Of a stretch of DNA of 64,000 nt, positions 26,161 to 37,661 are shown one piece after another (position 1 is the stretch's first letter; the number at the start of each line of letters is the position of its first letter). A program made the translations under genes and the position numbers. The stretch is taken from positions 558,001-622,000 of the forward strand of contig CAZFRE010000001.1 in NCBI GenBank assembly GCA_964521195.1, given 5' to 3'. This DNA comes from CAWDNM01 sp964521195 (GTDB lineage: Bacteria; Actinomycetota; Coriobacteriia; Anaerosomatales; JAAXUF01). Under the pieces are notes generated by a model. That model had not been told where the DNA came from. It made no database searches and worked only from the letters and a program-made list of their open reading frames with translations.

Positions 26161-26189
26161 TTGCGCTTGGGCGAGCGCCTCGCTAGATT
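26161..26189 (+). promoter_or_regulatory. promoter of the STAND/BTAD regulator gene
   Basis: TTGCGC (26161-26166), 17-base spacer, TAGATT (26184-26189), 49 bases upstream of the ATG. Gives the regulator its own transcript. Confidence 0.55.
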
Positions 26190-26237
26190 CTCTCCATACA
26201 ACAGACGGCACCCCTCGCCCAATATCTGGAGGCAAGC

Positions 26238-29200
26238 ATGGCTTCATCGCTTGGCGCTTGGGGTGTGCCCGACTTCGGCGCTGTTGTGTCCAGACAGCGC
26301 ATTCAGCTTGACCTGGCGAGACGCGGCACTCGGCCGATCTTGATCTCTGGACCGTCTGGGTCAGGGAAGTCCGTGGTTGCCGCGCACCACTCAGGTGAAT
26401 CCAGTCGAAGGACTGTCTGGATTGATGCCTGCTCGGAGTTTCCGGCTGCCGATGTCGTTGCAGACGCTGTCGCCCGTTCGCTTGGGATCCGACCATTCGG
26501 TCGGCTGGGGCCGAACCCCGCGTCATCCCAGCTTGCTGACGTGCTTGAGGCGGTCGCTTCCACCTTGCAGTCCCTTCCGGATCCTACCGGCATCACGGTC
26601 GTAGTGGACGATGCAGGGGAGCCCACTGATACGGAGACACTGTGGGGCCTCACCAAGCTGGCGCGCGCACTCAGGAGTTGCTCCTCTCAGCTACTCTTGA
26701 CCACAAGGTCTACGCGGGGGTGGCCAGCCGACGTCCTATGCGAGTGGACTCTTCTTGGGGCTACCGAACTCGAACTGACGGACGAGGAGGCGCGAGGCGT
26801 ACTCGAGGCCGCTGGGCTGGGCTCACTGTCGGCAGACGCTGCGGAGCTCCGCTCCGCCTGTGGTGGACATACTGCGCTATTCGCGGTAGTGGCAAGTCAG
26901 GCAGCGTCTGCGGGTATTGCGTCGGTGGTCGATCGCACTTCCTCGCTGGATGCTTGGCTCGACCGGCTCATCTGCGGGCAGATGGGGGAGGACCTCAGGG
27001 CGGCTCTGCGAGTAGCGGCGCTTGTGCGTAGCGGAACTGACGCCGAACTCGCCCAGTTGGGAATCGCGAGGCCCGGCATGGTTCTGCGAGAGATCGCCAA
27101 GAGCGTGCCGCTCGTGCAGGTTCGGCGGCTTGACAATGGGAAGGTGCGTTTCAGGGTACACGACCTCGTTGTCGGTTTTGTTGAAGACTCGATTGAAGCC
27201 AACCCTCCGACAGACCTGTCGAGCCTTCTCGCGCCCATTGTCCAACTGCTGACGGCGCGTAGCGAGTATGTGCGTGCGGCCGAGATTCTGGCACGCTTTG
27301 GCGACGCGCGTCAGCGGGTAGAGTGGCTTGCGTCTACCGGCGAGATGCTCTTGGCGATGGGCTCGTACCGACAGCTGAAGAGACTGATTGAGCTGACCCC
27401 AGCGCACGAACTGGTTGCACGACCTCGAGTTCTGATGCTTTGGGCCGACCTCAGCGCAGAACTAGGTGACTCCGACGAAGCGCTAGTGAAGTGTCGCGCG
27501 GCAAGGTCACTTGCCGAGCATGACGCGGACATCGACACGACAGGGCGAGCGATCTCGCTGACGATGCAGTGTCTGTGCAGAAGTCAGCGGCTGGACGAGG
27601 CCGAGACGGTGGCGAGTGAGGTGCTCGCGGATCCTCGATGGACGCAGGGGGATACGCTCCGTGGCGAGGCCCTGATCTGCCTGGGTCGATCCCGGCTGCT
27701 CAGAGGTGCCGACCCGTCAGAGTTGCGACCGGTCTTCAAAGAGGCGCTGGCGGCAACAGCTCATCTTCCGGTATCCGCTCAGTCACGCTATGTCGCGCTC
27801 GCGCTCTCCGCGCTTGTGGCGATTCTTGCGGATGGAGACTGGCTAGAAGGGGCTAGAATCACCTCGCCTCTGGTCGAGTCGTCACACCAGCTGATGAGTG
27901 CACGAGTGACTGCGAGGGGCAATCTCGGACTGATGCTGCTGGAGGCGGGCCGAATTGCCCGATCCAAGTCGCTCTTGCGCGCCGCAATTGACGAAGCCGA
28001 CCGGTTCGGCCTCGGTGTCTATGAGGGAGCCTACCTACCTTCGCTCGGCAGGGCGGAGATGGCCATGGGCGACACCGAAGAGGGTATCGAGCTAATGCGC
28101 CGAGGCATCGAGCTCTGTGAAGGCCACGGGGATGGTCAAGAGGCTACGGTTGACCGCGTGTACCTCGCCACCGCGCTTCGCGCCGCGGGGAGCGTGGACG
28201 AGTCGCTGGCAGAGGCCGAGCATGCCTTCGAGCGTCTGTCGGTTGCAGACAACATGGGCTTCAGGCGACTCGCTGCGCTCGAAGTCGCCGCTTCGCTGCT
28301 AGCGCTCGGTGATGTCGCAGCGGCGCGCGCGTGGACCGAGTCCATCGCGGCAGAGGGCCCTCCGCCAAACCCGTATCACCGGTTGCGTGCCGACATGGTC
28401 CTGGCCGAGTGTGAGCGTCGAGAAGGCAAGCTGCAGGCGGCTGTCAATCGAATCGCACCTCACAAGGACTACATCCGGTCGGAGAACCCGAATTGGCAAG
28501 TGGCCATGTACGGTCGTGCGTTCCCGGAGTTGATCGGTGTGATCGCGCTGGCGATCCGGCCCAAGAACCTACCGGCTCACATGATGCGGATGATCACCCC
28601 GGAACACTCCGAGGTCGTTCTGGTGCGCACCAAGGGCTTCATGGACGACGACACGTGGCGTGCCTTGGGCGAGTGTCTGCTCGGCGATGTTGAGTTCGCA
28701 CGCTTTGTAGCGCGTGACGGGCTGCCGTTGTGTCACGTCAGGATGTTCGGTGGCCTGGAAGTGAGCATAGGCGACCGTTCCGTGAGGGAGCGCGACTGGA
28801 AGAAGCGCAAGGCGCGCCTGCTGTTCACGATGCTGATGATCGAGCGCGGTCGAGACGTCGCTCGTGAACAGGTGTTCGAGCACCTGTGGCCGGACATGGA
28901 CGAGGCACGAGCGAAGAGCAACCTGTACGTTGTCTGGAGCGCGATGAAGTCGGTGCTCATGGGTGGCTCGACCGACAAGTCCACGAAGTGCCCGTACGTC
29001 GAGTCAATTGGCGGAGTGTGCCGATCCGTCCGCGACAACGTGCGCACCGATGTCGAGGCGTTCGAACTGGCCTGCGCGCACGCCCATCAGGCCGAGGCAG
29101 AGGACAGGCCCCAAGAGGCCCTCAAGGCATACCGTCAGATCGCCGACCTGTACCGGGGCGACCTCTTGCCGGGTGACTGCTACGAAGACTGGTTCGTGAA

Positions 29201-29534
29201 CCTGCGCGAGCACTATCGATCCGAGTTCATGGATGCGATGCTGCGCGCCACGGAGATCCTCTTGCACGCGGGGGATCCGCATACTGCGCTGATCTTCGTG
29301 CGACGTGCGATTCAGCACGACCAGTTCCGAGAGGATCTCTACCAGGCCGCGCTTCGCTGCCAGATTGCTGCCGGACAGCGCTCATCGGCGATCGATACTT
29401 ACATGCAATGTCGCGACAAGCTCTGCGATGAGCTGGGGCTCGACCCGTCTGCCGAGATGCGCGCGCTTTACGACGAGATCCTGGCTATGGAGGAGCGGCC
29501 CGGTTCAATCTGGTTCGATCCGCTATCCGACTGA
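26238..29534 (+). CDS. STAND-ATPase/TPR regulator with C-terminal winged helix and BTAD domain
   Basis: 1098 aa transcription regulator. N-terminal P-loop NTPase of the STAND/MalT kind: Walker A GPSGSGKS at 38-45, ITVVVDDAGEP as Walker B region and LLLTTRSTRGWP. The middle (about 330-800) is TPR-like helical repeats (LDEAETVASEVLAD, ADRFGLGVYEGAYLPSLGRA). The C-terminus has an OmpR/SARP-type winged helix (836-940: MFGGLEVSIGDRSV, RKARLLFTMLMIERGRDVA, VFEHLWPDMDEARAKSNLYV) and a bacterial transcriptional activation domain (about 945-1085, ending ELGLDPSAEMRALYDEIL). In classical SARPs the winged helix is N-terminal, so the order is reversed here. TGGAGG (26226-26231) sets the start. It closes the island and is the likely output regulator. 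Confidence 0.85.
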   Translation: MASSLGAWGVPDFGAVVSRQRIQLDLARRGTRPILISGPSGSGKSVVAAHHSGESSRRTVWIDACSEFPAADVVADAVARSLGIRPFGRLGPNPASSQLADVLEAVASTLQSLPDPTGITVVVDDAGEPTDTETLWGLTKLARALRSCSSQLLLTTRSTRGWPADVLCEWTLLGATELELTDEEARGVLEAAGLGSLSADAAELRSACGGHTALFAVVASQAASAGIASVVDRTSSLDAWLDRLICGQMGEDLRAALRVAALVRSGTDAELAQLGIARPGMVLREIAKSVPLVQVRRLDNGKVRFRVHDLVVGFVEDSIEANPPTDLSSLLAPIVQLLTARSEYVRAAEILARFGDARQRVEWLASTGEMLLAMGSYRQLKRLIELTPAHELVARPRVLMLWADLSAELGDSDEALVKCRAARSLAEHDADIDTTGRAISLTMQCLCRSQRLDEAETVASEVLADPRWTQGDTLRGEALICLGRSRLLRGADPSELRPVFKEALAATAHLPVSAQSRYVALALSALVAILADGDWLEGARITSPLVESSHQLMSARVTARGNLGLMLLEAGRIARSKSLLRAAIDEADRFGLGVYEGAYLPSLGRAEMAMGDTEEGIELMRRGIELCEGHGDGQEATVDRVYLATALRAAGSVDESLAEAEHAFERLSVADNMGFRRLAALEVAASLLALGDVAAARAWTESIAAEGPPPNPYHRLRADMVLAECERREGKLQAAVNRIAPHKDYIRSENPNWQVAMYGRAFPELIGVIALAIRPKNLPAHMMRMITPEHSEVVLVRTKGFMDDDTWRALGECLLGDVEFARFVARDGLPLCHVRMFGGLEVSIGDRSVRERDWKKRKARLLFTMLMIERGRDVAREQVFEHLWPDMDEARAKSNLYVVWSAMKSVLMGGSTDKSTKCPYVESIGGVCRSVRDNVRTDVEAFELACAHAHQAEAEDRPQEALKAYRQIADLYRGDLLPGDCYEDWFVNLREHYRSEFMDAMLRATEILLHAGDPHTALIFVRRAIQHDQFREDLYQAALRCQIAAGQRSSAIDTYMQCRDKLCDELGLDPSAEMRALYDEILAMEERPGSIWFDPLSD

Positions 29535-29536
29535 TT

Positions 29537-29654
29537 CTCGTCCCGAAATCGAGATGATGGTGGTAAGACCCCGTTTGGAGTCTGTTTAGGTCGCCGTCGT
29601 ACGCTCGTCGCGGATTGAGGAGCCGGTCAAACCGGACTCCAAGATCGGGACGAG
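29537..29654 (+). other. unassigned structured element in the 394-base gap before secA
   Basis: CTCGTCCCGA (29537-29546) pairs perfectly with TCGGGACGAG (29645-29654). Nested inside are TTGGAGTC (29575-29582) / GACTCCAA (29635-29642) and CCGGT / ACCGG (29623-29635). The 5' arm starts right behind the regulator's stop. A third segment, CTCGTCC (29782-29788), could pair with the same GGACGAG and compete with the outer stem. The rest of the gap (29655-29872) is GC-rich, has short inverted repeats such as CCCTG-GCTAA-CAGGG, and no ORF that looks real. The strand is not certain. Could be a leader RNA of secA, a small RNA, or a complex terminator. Confidence 0.45.
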
Positions 29655-29872
29655 GCTCGTCGGGCTCCCTGGCTAACAGGGCATCGCGAGCGGTGGGGCA
29701 GCTCTCGGATGGTGAGGAGCGGGTACTCCTGAGGGGCACCGGAACCTGAGCTGACGAACCTATCGGCTGGGCCCGATGGGTCTCGTCCTCCACGGAGAAG
29801 TGAAGTGGAGCGGAGAGCGGGCGGGCGGCGGCCGCAAGGCGCGCTCGCCCGCAGCCGCCCTGCCCCCCTGTG

Positions 29873-29878
29873 CTAGAA
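29873..29878 (+). promoter_or_regulatory. -10 element of secA
   Basis: TAGAAT 50 bases upstream of the secA ATG; leader CAGGCCTG... with GAAGGTG before the start codon. Confidence 0.55.
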
Positions 29879-29928
29879 TCAGGCCTGTTTCTGTGCACAA
29901 ATCCCACCGTTCGAAGGTGTAGCTACTC

Positions 29929-32706
<2,778 letters not shown>

Positions 32707-32713
32707 CGCGCAG

Positions 32714-33850
32714 ATGGCCGAGAACCGCATTCAGGAGATCACCACGCTGCGGCAACGCGTCGCGGAGATATCGGAGTACCTGCACATCGGGACCCGTCGC
32801 ACCGAGCTCGCGAAGCTCGAGGCTCGCACCGCCGCGCCCGAATTCTGGGACGATCAGGCTACGGCCCAGGCGACGATGGCTCAGCTCTCGGGTCTGCGCG
32901 ACGAGATCGGCGCGTACGAGGAGATCGTCGAGGCACTTGATGACGCCGAGGTCGCGAACGAACTCGCCGTATCTGAAGACGACGACGAGCTCGCCGAGGA
33001 GGTCTCGGCGGCGCTGGGGCAGGCCAACAAGCTGATCGACGTCCTTGAGGTGAATTCGTGGTTCACCGGCGAGTTCGATCACGGTGATGCGATCGTCACG
33101 ATCACGCCGGGGCAGGGCGGTCTGGAAGCCCAGGACTGGGCCGATATGCTGCTCAAGATGCTCATGAAGTACTGCGAGAGCAAGAAATGGAAGACCGACC
33201 TCAACGACTACGTCCCCGGCGTCGAGATCGGCATCGACCGCGCGACGTTCACCGTACATGGCCGTAACGCCTACGGCATGCTGCAGTCGGAGATGGGCGT
33301 CCACCGCCTCGTGCGCATCAGTCCCACCGACGAGAAGAAGCGCCGGCAGACCACGTTCGCGGGCGTCGAGATCCTGCCACTGCTGCCCGACGAAGTCGTC
33401 GTCGACATCAAGGACGAAGACCTGCGCATCGACGTGTACCGATCGAGCGGCCCCGGCGGCCAGAGCGTCAACACCACGGACTCCGCGGTCCGCATAACCC
33501 ACATCCCGAGCGGCCTTGTCGTGACGTGCCAGAACGAGAAGTCGCAGCACAAGAACAAGGACGCAGCGATGAAGATCCTGCGTGCCCGCCTCTACGAGAT
33601 CGAGAAGGCCAAGCGCGACGCCGAGATCGACGAGCTGCGCGGCCCCAAGCGCGAGATCACGTTCGGCAGCCAGATCCGAAGCTACGTCCTGTACCCGTAC
33701 CAGCTCGTGAAGGACCTGCGCAGCGGCGTGGAGACGGGCAACGTGAACGCGGTTCTCGGCGGGGACATCGAGCAGTTCGTGCTCGGTTTCCACCGCTGGC
33801 GCGTGAAGGGCGAGGGCGTTCCCGTCGTCGCCGATACGGACGAGGAGTAG
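32714..33850 (+). CDS. prfB: peptide chain release factor 2
   Basis: 378 aa class I release factor that reads UGA and UAA stop codons and triggers peptide release. The GGQ motif is at 248-250 (SSGPGGQSVNTTDSAVRITHIP). The gene is one uninterrupted frame; the CUUUGA programmed frameshift found in many prfB genes is absent. The codon-recognition tripeptide, normally SPF, reads SPT (203-205) in HRLVRISPTDEKKRRQT. RF1 is unlikely as the rest matches RF2 (GVHRLVRISP, TCQNEKSQHKNKDAAMKIL). It directly follows secA; a PHP gene starts four bases after its stop. Confidence 0.95.
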   Translation: MAENRIQEITTLRQRVAEISEYLHIGTRRTELAKLEARTAAPEFWDDQATAQATMAQLSGLRDEIGAYEEIVEALDDAEVANELAVSEDDDELAEEVSAALGQANKLIDVLEVNSWFTGEFDHGDAIVTITPGQGGLEAQDWADMLLKMLMKYCESKKWKTDLNDYVPGVEIGIDRATFTVHGRNAYGMLQSEMGVHRLVRISPTDEKKRRQTTFAGVEILPLLPDEVVVDIKDEDLRIDVYRSSGPGGQSVNTTDSAVRITHIPSGLVVTCQNEKSQHKNKDAAMKILRARLYEIEKAKRDAEIDELRGPKREITFGSQIRSYVLYPYQLVKDLRSGVETGNVNAVLGGDIEQFVLGFHRWRVKGEGVPVVADTDEE

Positions 33851-33854
33851 CGCC

Positions 33855-34694
33855 ATGCGCCTGCTCGCCGATCTCCATACGCACACCGTCGCGTCCGGTC
33901 ACGCCTTCTCGACGCTCACCGAGAACGCGCAGGTCGCCCGCGCGCGCGGCCTCGAGCTCATCGCGATCACCGACCACGCGCCGAGCGTGCCGCAGGGCGC
34001 GCACCCGTGGTACTTCTGGAACCTCAAGATCATCCCGAGCGTGCTCGATGGCGTCCGCCTGCTCAAGGGCTGCGAGGCGAACCTGTCCCCGGACTCCGAG
34101 AACGGGCTCGATCTTCCCGACCTCATCTTGGGCTGGCTCGACTTCGTCGCTGTAGGCTTCCACCCGCACACCGGCTGGGACAAGCCGGACCGTGCGCGCA
34201 ACACCGAGGCACTCCTGCGCGTGATGGCACACCCGCTCGTCGACCAGATCACGCATCCGGGCAACGAGGACGAGTTTCCGCTCGACCTCGACACGATCGT
34301 CGAGGCAGCGGTGCGCCACAACGTCATCCTCGAGCTGAATGACCACAGCTTCGACCCCACGAGCTCGCGGGCCGGCTCGGGTGTGCGCGAGCGGGAGTTC
34401 GCCGAGGCCGCGCTCGCCGCCGGCGCGCCCGTTTCGATCGGCTCGGACGCGCACTATGCCCTCTACGTGGGCCGCTTCGACGCCGCTCTCGCCGTCGCCG
34501 AGGAGATCGGACTGACCGAGGACCGCATCGTGAACCGCGATGCCGAGAGCGTGCTCACGCACCTGCTCGCGAAGCGCGAACGCCCGCGGCTCGAGGCAGG
34601 CGGGGAGTGGGAGTGGCCGACCGCACCGCACGGCGCCGCTCCCGCAGACCTCGCTGCAGCCGGCGCTGACGAGGCGGAGGGACGCTGGTGGTAG
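33855..34694 (+). CDS. PHP-domain phosphoesterase, YcdX-like
   Basis: 279 aa PHP-family metal-dependent phosphoesterase. Metal ligands are visible in LLADLHTHTVASGHAFST, LELIAITDHAPSVP, LKGCEANLSPDSE, VAVGFHPHTGW, QITHPGN, ILELNDHSF and VSIGSDAHYALYVGRF. The order matches the YcdX branch, which hydrolyses phosphate monoesters; the substrate is unknown. The last 30 residues are an Ala/Gly/Pro-rich tail not needed for the fold. Its stop overlaps the GTG start of the next gene, so both are translated together. Confidence 0.85.
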   Translation: MRLLADLHTHTVASGHAFSTLTENAQVARARGLELIAITDHAPSVPQGAHPWYFWNLKIIPSVLDGVRLLKGCEANLSPDSENGLDLPDLILGWLDFVAVGFHPHTGWDKPDRARNTEALLRVMAHPLVDQITHPGNEDEFPLDLDTIVEAAVRHNVILELNDHSFDPTSSRAGSGVREREFAEAALAAGAPVSIGSDAHYALYVGRFDAALAVAEEIGLTEDRIVNRDAESVLTHLLAKRERPRLEAGGEWEWPTAPHGAAPADLAAAGADEAEGRWW

Positions 34695-35569
34695 TCCGCC
34701 GCATCCTGAAGAGCCGCCGCCTGCGCGACTTCGCGCTCATGACGGTCGGCGTGCTCATGACGGCATTCGCGCTCGATGCGTTCCTCATCCCCAACAAGCT
34801 TGCGGCAGGCGGGGTCGCCGGACTGGCGACCGTCATCTACTACGCGGCGGAGTCGCGCCTGGGCCTGACGCTGCCCGTCGGTATCCAGATGCTCGTCATG
34901 AACGTGATCCTGCTGGTGGTCGCGTGGCGCTTCCGGGGACTGCGTTACGTGGCGAAGACGCTCTACGGCGCGATCAGCCTCTCGATCCTCGTCGACGTGC
35001 TCGCGCCCTACATCCCGCACCTCGCGACGAGCGACCTGCTGCTCGCGGCGCTGTGGGGCGGTGCCGTCTCGGGCCTGGGAATGGGCCTCGTCTTCAAGGG
35101 CGGCGGTAACACGGGCGGTACCGATATCGTCGCGCAGCTGCTGTCGAGCCGCTTCCCGCTCGGCGTCGGCCAGCTCATGCTCGTCATCGACGCCGCGGTT
35201 ACCGCGCTCGCCGCCATCGAGTTCGGCCCCAACGTCGCGCTCTACGGCGTCGTCGCGATCTTCGTCGCCACCGCGTCGATCGACCTCGTGCTCGAGGGCA
35301 TCTCGGTGGAGAAGGCCGTCATCATCATCTCCGACGCCGCCGATGAGATCGGCCAGGCCATCAACACCGAGATGGGTCGCGGGGCGACTCGGCTCGAGGC
35401 GACCGGCGTCTACACCGGCGAGCGTCGCGGCACGCTCTACGTGGTGCTTGCGCGCAACGAGATCGACGATCTCAAGGCGGTCGTCAGGACGCTCGACCCC
35501 ACCGCGATGGTCATCATCAGTAACGTGCACGAGGCCATCGGTGAAGGCTTCAAAGAGATGGCCGGTTAG
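34688..35569 (+). CDS. YitT family membrane protein with DUF2179 domain
   Basis: 293 aa. Five to six membrane helices (DFALMTVGVLMTAFALDAFL, NKLAAGGVAGLATVIYYA, LAALWGGAVSGLGMGLVFKG, GGNTGGTDIVAQLL) followed by a C-terminal cytosolic DUF2179 domain (about 210-290: KAVIIISDAADEIGQAINTEM, TGVYTGERRGTLYVVLARNE). This is the standard YitT/YebE arrangement; transport or channel roles have been proposed but the function is not known. GTG start overlaps the PHP stop by seven bases. Confidence 0.88.
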   Translation: MVVRRILKSRRLRDFALMTVGVLMTAFALDAFLIPNKLAAGGVAGLATVIYYAAESRLGLTLPVGIQMLVMNVILLVVAWRFRGLRYVAKTLYGAISLSILVDVLAPYIPHLATSDLLLAALWGGAVSGLGMGLVFKGGGNTGGTDIVAQLLSSRFPLGVGQLMLVIDAAVTALAAIEFGPNVALYGVVAIFVATASIDLVLEGISVEKAVIIISDAADEIGQAINTEMGRGATRLEATGVYTGERRGTLYVVLARNEIDDLKAVVRTLDPTAMVIISNVHEAIGEGFKEMAG

Positions 35570-35628
35570 CGCGGCCTCCTCGGCGCGGGCGGTTCAGGCT
35601 GCGGCGCTAGGCGCCCTCGGCGCGGCCG

Positions 35629-37050
35629 CTACTTCACGGTCACCTTCTGCGTGCTTGTGTAGCCCTTGAGGCGCGATGCGGTCGCGGGCGCGTACCAGCG
35701 ATACGAGCGCACCGACTTCGCGGTGCTCTTGAACGACTTCGTGGCTTTGCCGCTTGAGCCCGTCGTGAGCGCGTAGGTGTTATGCCACGAACCGTCCGAG
35801 TACCGCTGCAGGTAGACGCGCGCGCCCGAGATGGGCGCGCCGTAGCCGTTCTTCAGCGTCACCGACAACGAGTACTTCGCCACGCCTCTCTTGCGCCGGT
35901 AGGTCACCGTCGAACTCGAGGGGGAGCGCGTCATCTTCGGCGCGATCACGGCGTCGCGTGATGCCGTGTAGACCTGCCAGCCGTCACTGTTCTCCGAGAA
36001 CCAGATGAGTCGGTTGCTGTCGGCCTGCAGCCCGTTGTGGTTGACGGGCTTCGTCGTCAGCTTCGTGACCGTGGTGTCGCCGGAGTGCCATGCGTAGATC
36101 TGCGCGTAGGTCGCCTCCTCGCTCGGCCAGGCGACGAGGTCTTCGCCAACGACCGGTGCCGAGTGATCGAACGCGTCGAACGTCAGCTGCGTCGGGGTGG
36201 TGTCGCTCGCGCTCATCGAGAGGATCTGCCGGTGCACGCCATCGGACGCCCGCCACGCGATGCGGTCGCCAGAGATCTTGGCATCGAGATTCAGGTCCCA
36301 CCCTGCGGTGCTCATCTGTCGCACCCCCGCGCCGTCCTGCCACATGAACACCTGGTATGTGGTGCCGTCAGAGCCCGGCCACACTACGCGGTCGCCGCTC
36401 ACCGAAGGCGGCTGGTGGTGGTGCGCATCGCTTGTGAGCGTCGTGACCTCGCTGTCGCCCGCCTCCCACGTGTAGACCTGGTCGTAGTTACCGGCGTCCT
36501 TGCCGAGCCACGCGACGCGCTCCCCGGACACGACCACATAGGAGTTGTTGCGTACGCCCGTTGTCAACGTCGTCGGGGCAGCCTCTCCGATCTTCCACGT
36601 GTAGACCTGATACACCCCGCTGTCATCCTGGCCGTACCACGCGACGCGTTCTCCCGAGACGGACGGCCACATGTTCGGGCGTGTGGTGTTCGTGACGCGG
36701 GGACTGCCGTCGACTCCCACGTACTTGGCATACACCTGCGACGTGGCCCCTTCGCTCGACAGCCATGCCACGAGCTGGCCCGACAGCACCGGCCCATCGT
36801 GATCGAACGGGTCGAAGGTGTCCTGTCGTAGCACCGGATTCCCCGCGCGCCAGCGCCAGAGCTGCTTGTACGAGCCCGTCTGCCGTTCGATCACGACCCG
36901 GGTGCCCGACACGGCCGCCATCGAGTTGGCGGGCGCGCCGCGTGTGATCTGCGTGGCGTTCCATCGGTACGTGGTGGCGTTGGCTGTCGTCGGCGCGATC
37001 ACCGCGATCGCGCAGAGCAATGCCGTGAGGAGAGCGCGTGGCGAATGCAT
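35629..37050 (-). CDS. secreted beta-propeller protein with Ig-like C-terminal domain
   Basis: 473 aa from the ATG at 37050 (GAAGGG eight bases ahead on the minus strand; an in-frame ATG at 37077 is less likely). Signal peptide ALLTALLCAIAVIAPTTANA, then six to seven TolB-like blades that each repeat VSGxRVAW followed by YQVYTW (for example PSVSGERVAWYGQDDS, VVVSGERVAWLGKDA, PSVSGDRVVWPGSDG), and a C-terminal domain of about 95 residues with Ser/Tyr/Lys-rich strands. No catalytic residues are recognised; binding of wall glycans or proteins is a guess. It runs opposite to its neighbours and breaks the prfB-ftsE order together with the next gene. Confidence 0.82.
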   Translation of the reverse strand: MHSPRALLTALLCAIAVIAPTTANATTYRWNATQITRGAPANSMAAVSGTRVVIERQTGSYKQLWRWRAGNPVLRQDTFDPFDHDGPVLSGQLVAWLSSEGATSQVYAKYVGVDGSPRVTNTTRPNMWPSVSGERVAWYGQDDSGVYQVYTWKIGEAAPTTLTTGVRNNSYVVVSGERVAWLGKDAGNYDQVYTWEAGDSEVTTLTSDAHHHQPPSVSGDRVVWPGSDGTTYQVFMWQDGAGVRQMSTAGWDLNLDAKISGDRIAWRASDGVHRQILSMSASDTTPTQLTFDAFDHSAPVVGEDLVAWPSEEATYAQIYAWHSGDTTVTKLTTKPVNHNGLQADSNRLIWFSENSDGWQVYTASRDAVIAPKMTRSPSSSTVTYRRKRGVAKYSLSVTLKNGYGAPISGARVYLQRYSDGSWHNTYALTTGSSGKATKSFKSTAKSVRSYRWYAPATASRLKGYTSTQKVTVK

Positions 37051-37079
37051 GGAAGCAACCCTTCGACTGCGTGGCACAT

Positions 37080-37661
37080 CTACATACTGCGGCTATCGTA
37101 CGCCCAGTTCATGAGTGCCTGGCGCTGCTTGCGCCGGCACCCGATATCACCGGGAGAGCAGTGCTTGCGAACCTGCGCGATATGTCGGGTCATCGCCCTC
37201 CACCGCCGTATCTGCCGCTCGTCCTCGGCGGGTGTGCGGCGCCCCATCCAGTAGCGGCAGTACCACTGGAACCAACCTCGGGGATCGTCGGGATGGATCC
37301 AGCCCCGCTCCTGCCACTCGCGAAGCGGTAGTGAAGCGTTCACGCCAAAGAAGTTGAGATCGGGGTCGTGGCGTTCGTGACACAGCCGCGCGTGCTCGAA
37401 CCACTCGTCGGGGAACTCGTCTCGGCAGTCCGTCAGGTACTTGCCGCCGAACACTCCCAACTCAAGCATCTCGGAAGGGGAGAGCTCCGGGGTGAAATCG
37501 GGAGCGAACCGCGCCCCGGCTGGCGCGCTGAGCACATATTCGTAGCCTTGCTGCATCAGATCGCTGACGCGGATCGTCTTCGGTCGGACGTGATCGTCGT
37601 GCACGTGGCAGCCTCTCAACCGGCTCGGATGCGCATACCCCGGGGAGGTTGTACCCGACAT
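37080..37661 (-). CDS. conserved hypothetical protein rich in Trp, Cys and charged residues
   Basis: 193 aa from the ATG at 37661 (GTG at 37676 also possible). No signal peptide or membrane helix. Striking blocks: PDFTPELSPSEMLELGVFGG, ERHDPDLNFFGVNASLP, DDPRGWFQWYCRYWMGRR, DERQIRRWRAMTRHIAQVRK and a closing RKQRQALMNWAYDS. These compact motifs suggest a tight enzyme-like or nucleic-acid-related fold, and similar proteins appear to exist in actinobacteria and fungi, but I know no function. It is upstream of the propeller gene on the same strand, separated by 29 bases. Confidence 0.75.
   Translation of the reverse strand: MSGTTSPGYAHPSRLRGCHVHDDHVRPKTIRVSDLMQQGYEYVLSAPAGARFAPDFTPELSPSEMLELGVFGGKYLTDCRDEFPDEWFEHARLCHERHDPDLNFFGVNASLPLREWQERGWIHPDDPRGWFQWYCRYWMGRRTPAEDERQIRRWRAMTRHIAQVRKHCSPGDIGCRRKQRQALMNWAYDSRSM

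Noticed and set aside
29645..29680. GGGACGAGG...GGGCTCC resembling the start of RNase P RNA
   Set aside because: The conserved GAGGAAAGTCC core and all later conserved regions are absent.
32714..32800. Programmed +1 frameshift in prfB
   Set aside because: The frame is open from the ATG through the whole gene and no CTTTGA slippery site is seen.
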